From assembly GCA_049323895.1 (NCBI GenBank), contig JBMOKT010000013.1, forward strand, positions 508,049 through 572,048: a DNA stretch of 64,000 nucleotides, written 5' to 3'. The translations under genes and the position numbers were made by a program. Below, one piece after another: positions 61,479-64,000 of the stretch (position 1 is the first letter of the stretch; every line of letters begins with the position of its first letter). The notes beneath the pieces are model-generated. The model was given only the letters and a program-made list of their open reading frames with translations. It was not told where the DNA came from and searched no databases. The DNA is from JBMOKT01 sp049323895. Lineage in GTDB: Bacteria > Bacillota > Peptococcia > Peptococcales > BICA1-8.

Positions 61479-61979
61479 CTAAAATAAATTAAGAAGACCG
61501 TGATAAAATTGAACTTTTAGAAACTTTACAAATAATAGATCAATACATACTAAGGTTCCTATTCCAAAGGTTAAAGATTTTAACCAGCTGTCCTTATTGA
61601 TAAAACGAAAATATCCTGTTACAAAGGTGAAAATAGCTACTTCAATCCCTAAGATAAATATCAATCCCATGAAAAGAAATACCACACCAAATGCTGCAAG
61701 CTCTTTCTTGCCAAGGTTTTCTTTGCTTTCCTTAGATTTGCCGCCTTTTACATCTTTTGCGCCAAACAAGAGTTCACCGGCATCAACTGCCAAATTTATT
61801 TTGGTTCCTTTAGCATTTTGCAAGTAAAGCTGCATGGATACTAAAATGGCAGAACCAATTGCTATAGGAAGGGGAACTAGCCGTGCCCTGGCACCATATC
61901 CCAGTGACATTACCGCAATCGCTATAAAGAAAAGCAAGAAAGCAACAGCAATGATATTGTTTTCGGTTTTTTTACTCAT
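61479..61979 (-). CDS. tctB: Tripartite tricarboxylate transporter small membrane subunit TctB
   Basis: The 166-residue protein has four membrane helices separated by a long polar loop in the middle (about residues 60-90), the TctB pattern. It pairs with TctA. Its ATG overlaps the tctA stop by four bases (ATGA), so translation is coupled. A 100-base gap precedes tctC. Confidence 0.87.
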   Translation of the reverse strand: MSKKTENNIIAVAFLLFFIAIAVMSLGYGARARLVPLPIAIGSAILVSMQLYLQNAKGTKINLAVDAGELLFGAKDVKGGKSKESKENLGKKELAAFGVVFLFMGLIFILGIEVAIFTFVTGYFRFINKDSWLKSLTFGIGTLVCIDLLFVKFLKVQFYHGLLNLF

Positions 61980-63475
61980 TGAGCAACTCCGCTCCCTTCT
62001 CTATTTTTTGCAAGATAAGCACGAACAAAGGGATACACAATTGTAGAAAGAACCACTAAAAGCAAGATCAAAGTAACCGGTCTAGTGATAAAGAAGAAAT
62101 TTCCATAAAGCTTTATAGAAATATGCATGTATCTTTCAATCATTAACCCTAGAACCATACCAATTGCCATGTCTGCCCTTGAATACTTATATTTGTTCAT
62201 TATGTAGCCAATAACCCCAAATACTGCAACTACTACTACATCCAGAATTCTCCCTTTAATGGCATAGGCACCTACAAAACATACCGGAAGAAGAACTGGG
62301 ATTAAAATACTGCTCGGCAATGTACTTACTTTTACAAAGTGTTTTGCTAATAATAAGCCTCCAATGGTAGTAACTATGTTGGCACCTACAATTATCCATA
62401 CTATTGAAAAAACTAAATCCATGTGGTTTTCCAACATCTCTCGCCCGGGAGCAATACCCATTGTTATGAAAGCTGACAGGAGAATAGCCATACTTTCTCC
62501 CCCTGGCACACCGAAACCTAATGTGGGAACCAGTCCTCCGCCCTCATTTGCGGCATTTGTCGCCTCAGGGGCAATAACCCCTTCCACGTTCCCTGTGCCA
62601 AAAGTGTCCTTGGTCTTGGATGTTTGGGCCGCCATACCATAGGCAGCTATGCCACCTATGCTGGCACCTACTCCAGGCAGGGCACCAATAAATAAACCTA
62701 GAAGACTTGAACGCAAAACTAATTTCCAATGTTTAAAAACATCTCTTACCCCCGTCCAAACACTTCCCAGTTCACCGGCTGCCTGTCTTTTTACTATGGA
62801 ATCTCCAGAGATAAACAGCTTTATCATTTCAGATACCGCAAAAAGACCAATAACCACCACTGCAAAATCCAATCCGTCCATTAAAAATAAAGTACCAAAG
62901 GTATAACGGGATGTTCCGCTTACAGGATCCATTCCCACAAAGGACAAGATTAGTCCAAAGCCTGCAGCCGTCAAGCCCTTCAATAAAGAACCGCTGCTGA
63001 ATAAAGCTATAACTGATAACCCCCATAATGCCATAACGAAATATTCGGGAGGACCAAGGGACATCATAATTGCTTTCATGATAGGCAAGGTTAATGTAAG
63101 GAAAACCGCACCAATTATACCGCCAATTAGAGAAGACATAGCAGCAGCACCTAAAGCCCTTGCACCTTCTCCTTTTTGTGTCATAGGATAGCCATCAAAA
63201 CATAAGGCAATACTTTTTGATGCTCCTGGTATATTAAATAAGATACTGGTTATAGAGCTCCCAAAAATTGTAGCAACATGAGCACCTAATAACATGGCTA
63301 GGGCAGCTACTGGAGGAAGACCAAAAGTAAAGGGAAGAAGCAAAGCCATTGCTGCAATTCCGCCGAGACCAGGCAGGATACCAATTACCACCCCAAAGAG
63401 AACACCTATGGACATAAACAGTAATGAAGTAGGGTCAAACAAGGCCACCAATCCGTGCCAGGATGCACTTAACAT
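61976..63475 (-). CDS. tctA: Tripartite tricarboxylate transporter large membrane subunit TctA
   Basis: This 499-residue protein has about eleven helices and the TctA signatures GVLFGVVIGILPGLGG near residue 24, GASKSIALCFDGYPM and GFGVPGGESMAILLSAF. It is the transport channel and is powered by an ion gradient. The ATG at 63475 has AGAGAGGTG upstream and homology begins there; the extra 66 codons to 63673 are AT-rich noise with no homology. It is the first gene of the operon. Confidence 0.93.
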   Translation of the reverse strand: MLSASWHGLVALFDPTSLLFMSIGVLFGVVIGILPGLGGIAAMALLLPFTFGLPPVAALAMLLGAHVATIFGSSITSILFNIPGASKSIALCFDGYPMTQKGEGARALGAAAMSSLIGGIIGAVFLTLTLPIMKAIMMSLGPPEYFVMALWGLSVIALFSSGSLLKGLTAAGFGLILSFVGMDPVSGTSRYTFGTLFLMDGLDFAVVVIGLFAVSEMIKLFISGDSIVKRQAAGELGSVWTGVRDVFKHWKLVLRSSLLGLFIGALPGVGASIGGIAAYGMAAQTSKTKDTFGTGNVEGVIAPEATNAANEGGGLVPTLGFGVPGGESMAILLSAFITMGIAPGREMLENHMDLVFSIVWIIVGANIVTTIGGLLLAKHFVKVSTLPSSILIPVLLPVCFVGAYAIKGRILDVVVVAVFGVIGYIMNKYKYSRADMAIGMVLGLMIERYMHISIKLYGNFFFITRPVTLILLLVVLSTIVYPFVRAYLAKNREGSGVAQ

Positions 63476-63550
63476 TTCATACACCTCTCTTGTTGAAGTC
63501 TGCTTTCTGTCAAAAGATTTTTGCTTTTGATAATTTTCAAGATACTTGCT

Positions 63551-63575
63551 TAATATATGATATATCGTATATGAT
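63551..63575. promoter_or_regulatory. Candidate GntR operator upstream of tctA
   Basis: The forward strand reads TAATATATGATATATCGTAT followed by ATGAT, a near palindrome. The reverse strand shares GATATATxATATATTAA with the site upstream of the GntR gene. It lies about 76 bases before tctA. Confidence 0.45.
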
Positions 63576-63796
63576 ATTTTAATGATTCTCCATTGCCATT
63601 GGATTTTCCTCTTTTTAGAGTTAAAAATATAAATATTTTTTATTTCTCGTATGAAACTTATATTTATGGACATTATTTAATACAGGAACATTTTAGTATT
63701 GAATCATACTCTGATTCATATTCGCCATCTAGGGATTTGACACCTTTAGGGCAACTCCGAAATTAATGAAATATGGATTGTGTTTTTTAGCATTAT
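63576..63796. other. Intergenic region with a small palindrome
   Basis: No gene was recognised. TGAATCATACTCTGATTCA at 63700-63718 is a perfect inverted repeat TGAATCA-N5-TGATTCA, about 225 bases upstream of tctA, and could be another operator. Confidence 0.4.
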
Positions 63797-63840
63797 TTTA
63801 AAAAAGAGGTGATTGAAGCCAAATGCATTGGCTTCAATCA
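63797..63840 (-). terminator. Terminator-like hairpin after the right-edge gene
   Basis: A 13-bp perfect stem TGATTGAAGCCAA with its complement and loop ATGCA is followed, on the minus strand, by CCTCTTTTTT. Confidence 0.65.
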
Positions 63841-63889
63841 ATAGGGGGATGTTCATGAGATATGGTAGTGTCAACCTCACAGCAAGCTA

Positions 63890-64000
63890 CTAATTTAAAA
63901 TTTCCTTGGCCAACTCAACAAATTCCTCAGGTGTCAGAGTATTTTTCTTTTCGATACCCTTTTTCTTAGTTGCTGCAACTATCTCTTGTATTTGTTCGTC
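63890..64000 (-). CDS. C-terminal end of an unidentified gene
   Basis: A minus-strand frame enters from the right edge and ends with a TAG at 63890-63892. The last 36 residues read DEQIQEIVAATKKKGIEKKN then TLTPEEFVELAKEILN. The composition looks like a real helical protein tail. Too little is present to identify it. A terminator-like hairpin follows at 63797-63840. Confidence 0.55.
   Translation of the reverse strand, partial: DEQIQEIVAATKKKGIEKKNTLTPEEFVELAKEILN

Noticed and set aside
63476..63673. N-terminal extension of TctA
   Set aside because: The extension is AT-rich and unrelated to the family; a good ribosome binding site lies before the ATG at 63475, and the region contains operator-like palindromes.

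Overview
The window comes from a low-GC, anaerobic, spore-forming Firmicute of the class Clostridia, probably of the Peptococcaceae or a related lineage. The evidence is the B. subtilis-like order of the fmt-def-priA-coaBC-rpoZ-gmk-remA-yicC-Ca-ATPase-rqcH genes, Spo0E- and YteA-like sporulation proteins, strong AGGAGG ribosome binding sites, and several tungsten-type aldehyde:ferredoxin oxidoreductases (AORs), polyferredoxins and flavoproteins. The genus cannot be fixed from the sequence alone.

Layout: (1) 1-13860 is a housekeeping block, mostly on the minus strand, that diverges from plus-strand rqcH across a striking 457-bp array of 30-bp repeats arranged as 7+7 in opposite orientations. 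(2) 13947-17616 is a minus-strand NarX/NarL-type two-component system with an unknown protein and a thioredoxin-reductase-like flavoprotein. (3) 18133-26506 holds three paralogous YeiH-family transporters, two paralogous small membrane proteins of an unrecognised family, two LysR regulators and a regulator with three tandem HTH domains. (4) 26623-40391 is mixed: pyrR-rluD-lspA, yteA, a nitroreductase relic, a Moco/Tuco-type riboswitch before a lone tungstate-binding protein gene, PFL/ACT, an MFS exporter, a sensor kinase, a diguanylate cyclase, and a small spo0E gene facing an XRE regulator. (5) 40528-53477 encodes a ThiS-like carrier, an AOR, a polyferredoxin, a five-subunit FAD/Fe-S dehydrogenase of the HcnABC/sarcosine-oxidase type, a branched-chain-amino-acid ABC transporter and a sigma54 activator. 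(6) 54031-63475 looks like one operon: tripartite tricarboxylate transporter, polyferredoxin, second AOR, LVIVD propeller, AprA-like flavoprotein, ferredoxin and GntR regulator.

The parts fit together around tungsten-dependent redox chemistry. A tungsten-sensing leader plausibly controls tungstate capture. Two separate AOR systems each sit beside a substrate importer, flavoproteins, ferredoxins and a dedicated regulator. The sigma54 activator probably drives the dehydrogenase operon: a GG-N10-GC promoter with a 16-bp palindrome upstream is present, and almost the same palindrome lies before the activator gene. Substrates are unknown. The least explained features are the inverted 30-bp array, the YeiH/small-membrane-protein cluster, and the transporter-AOR-LVIVD-flavoprotein operon. 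No rRNA, tRNA, CRISPR array or intact insertion sequence was recognised.
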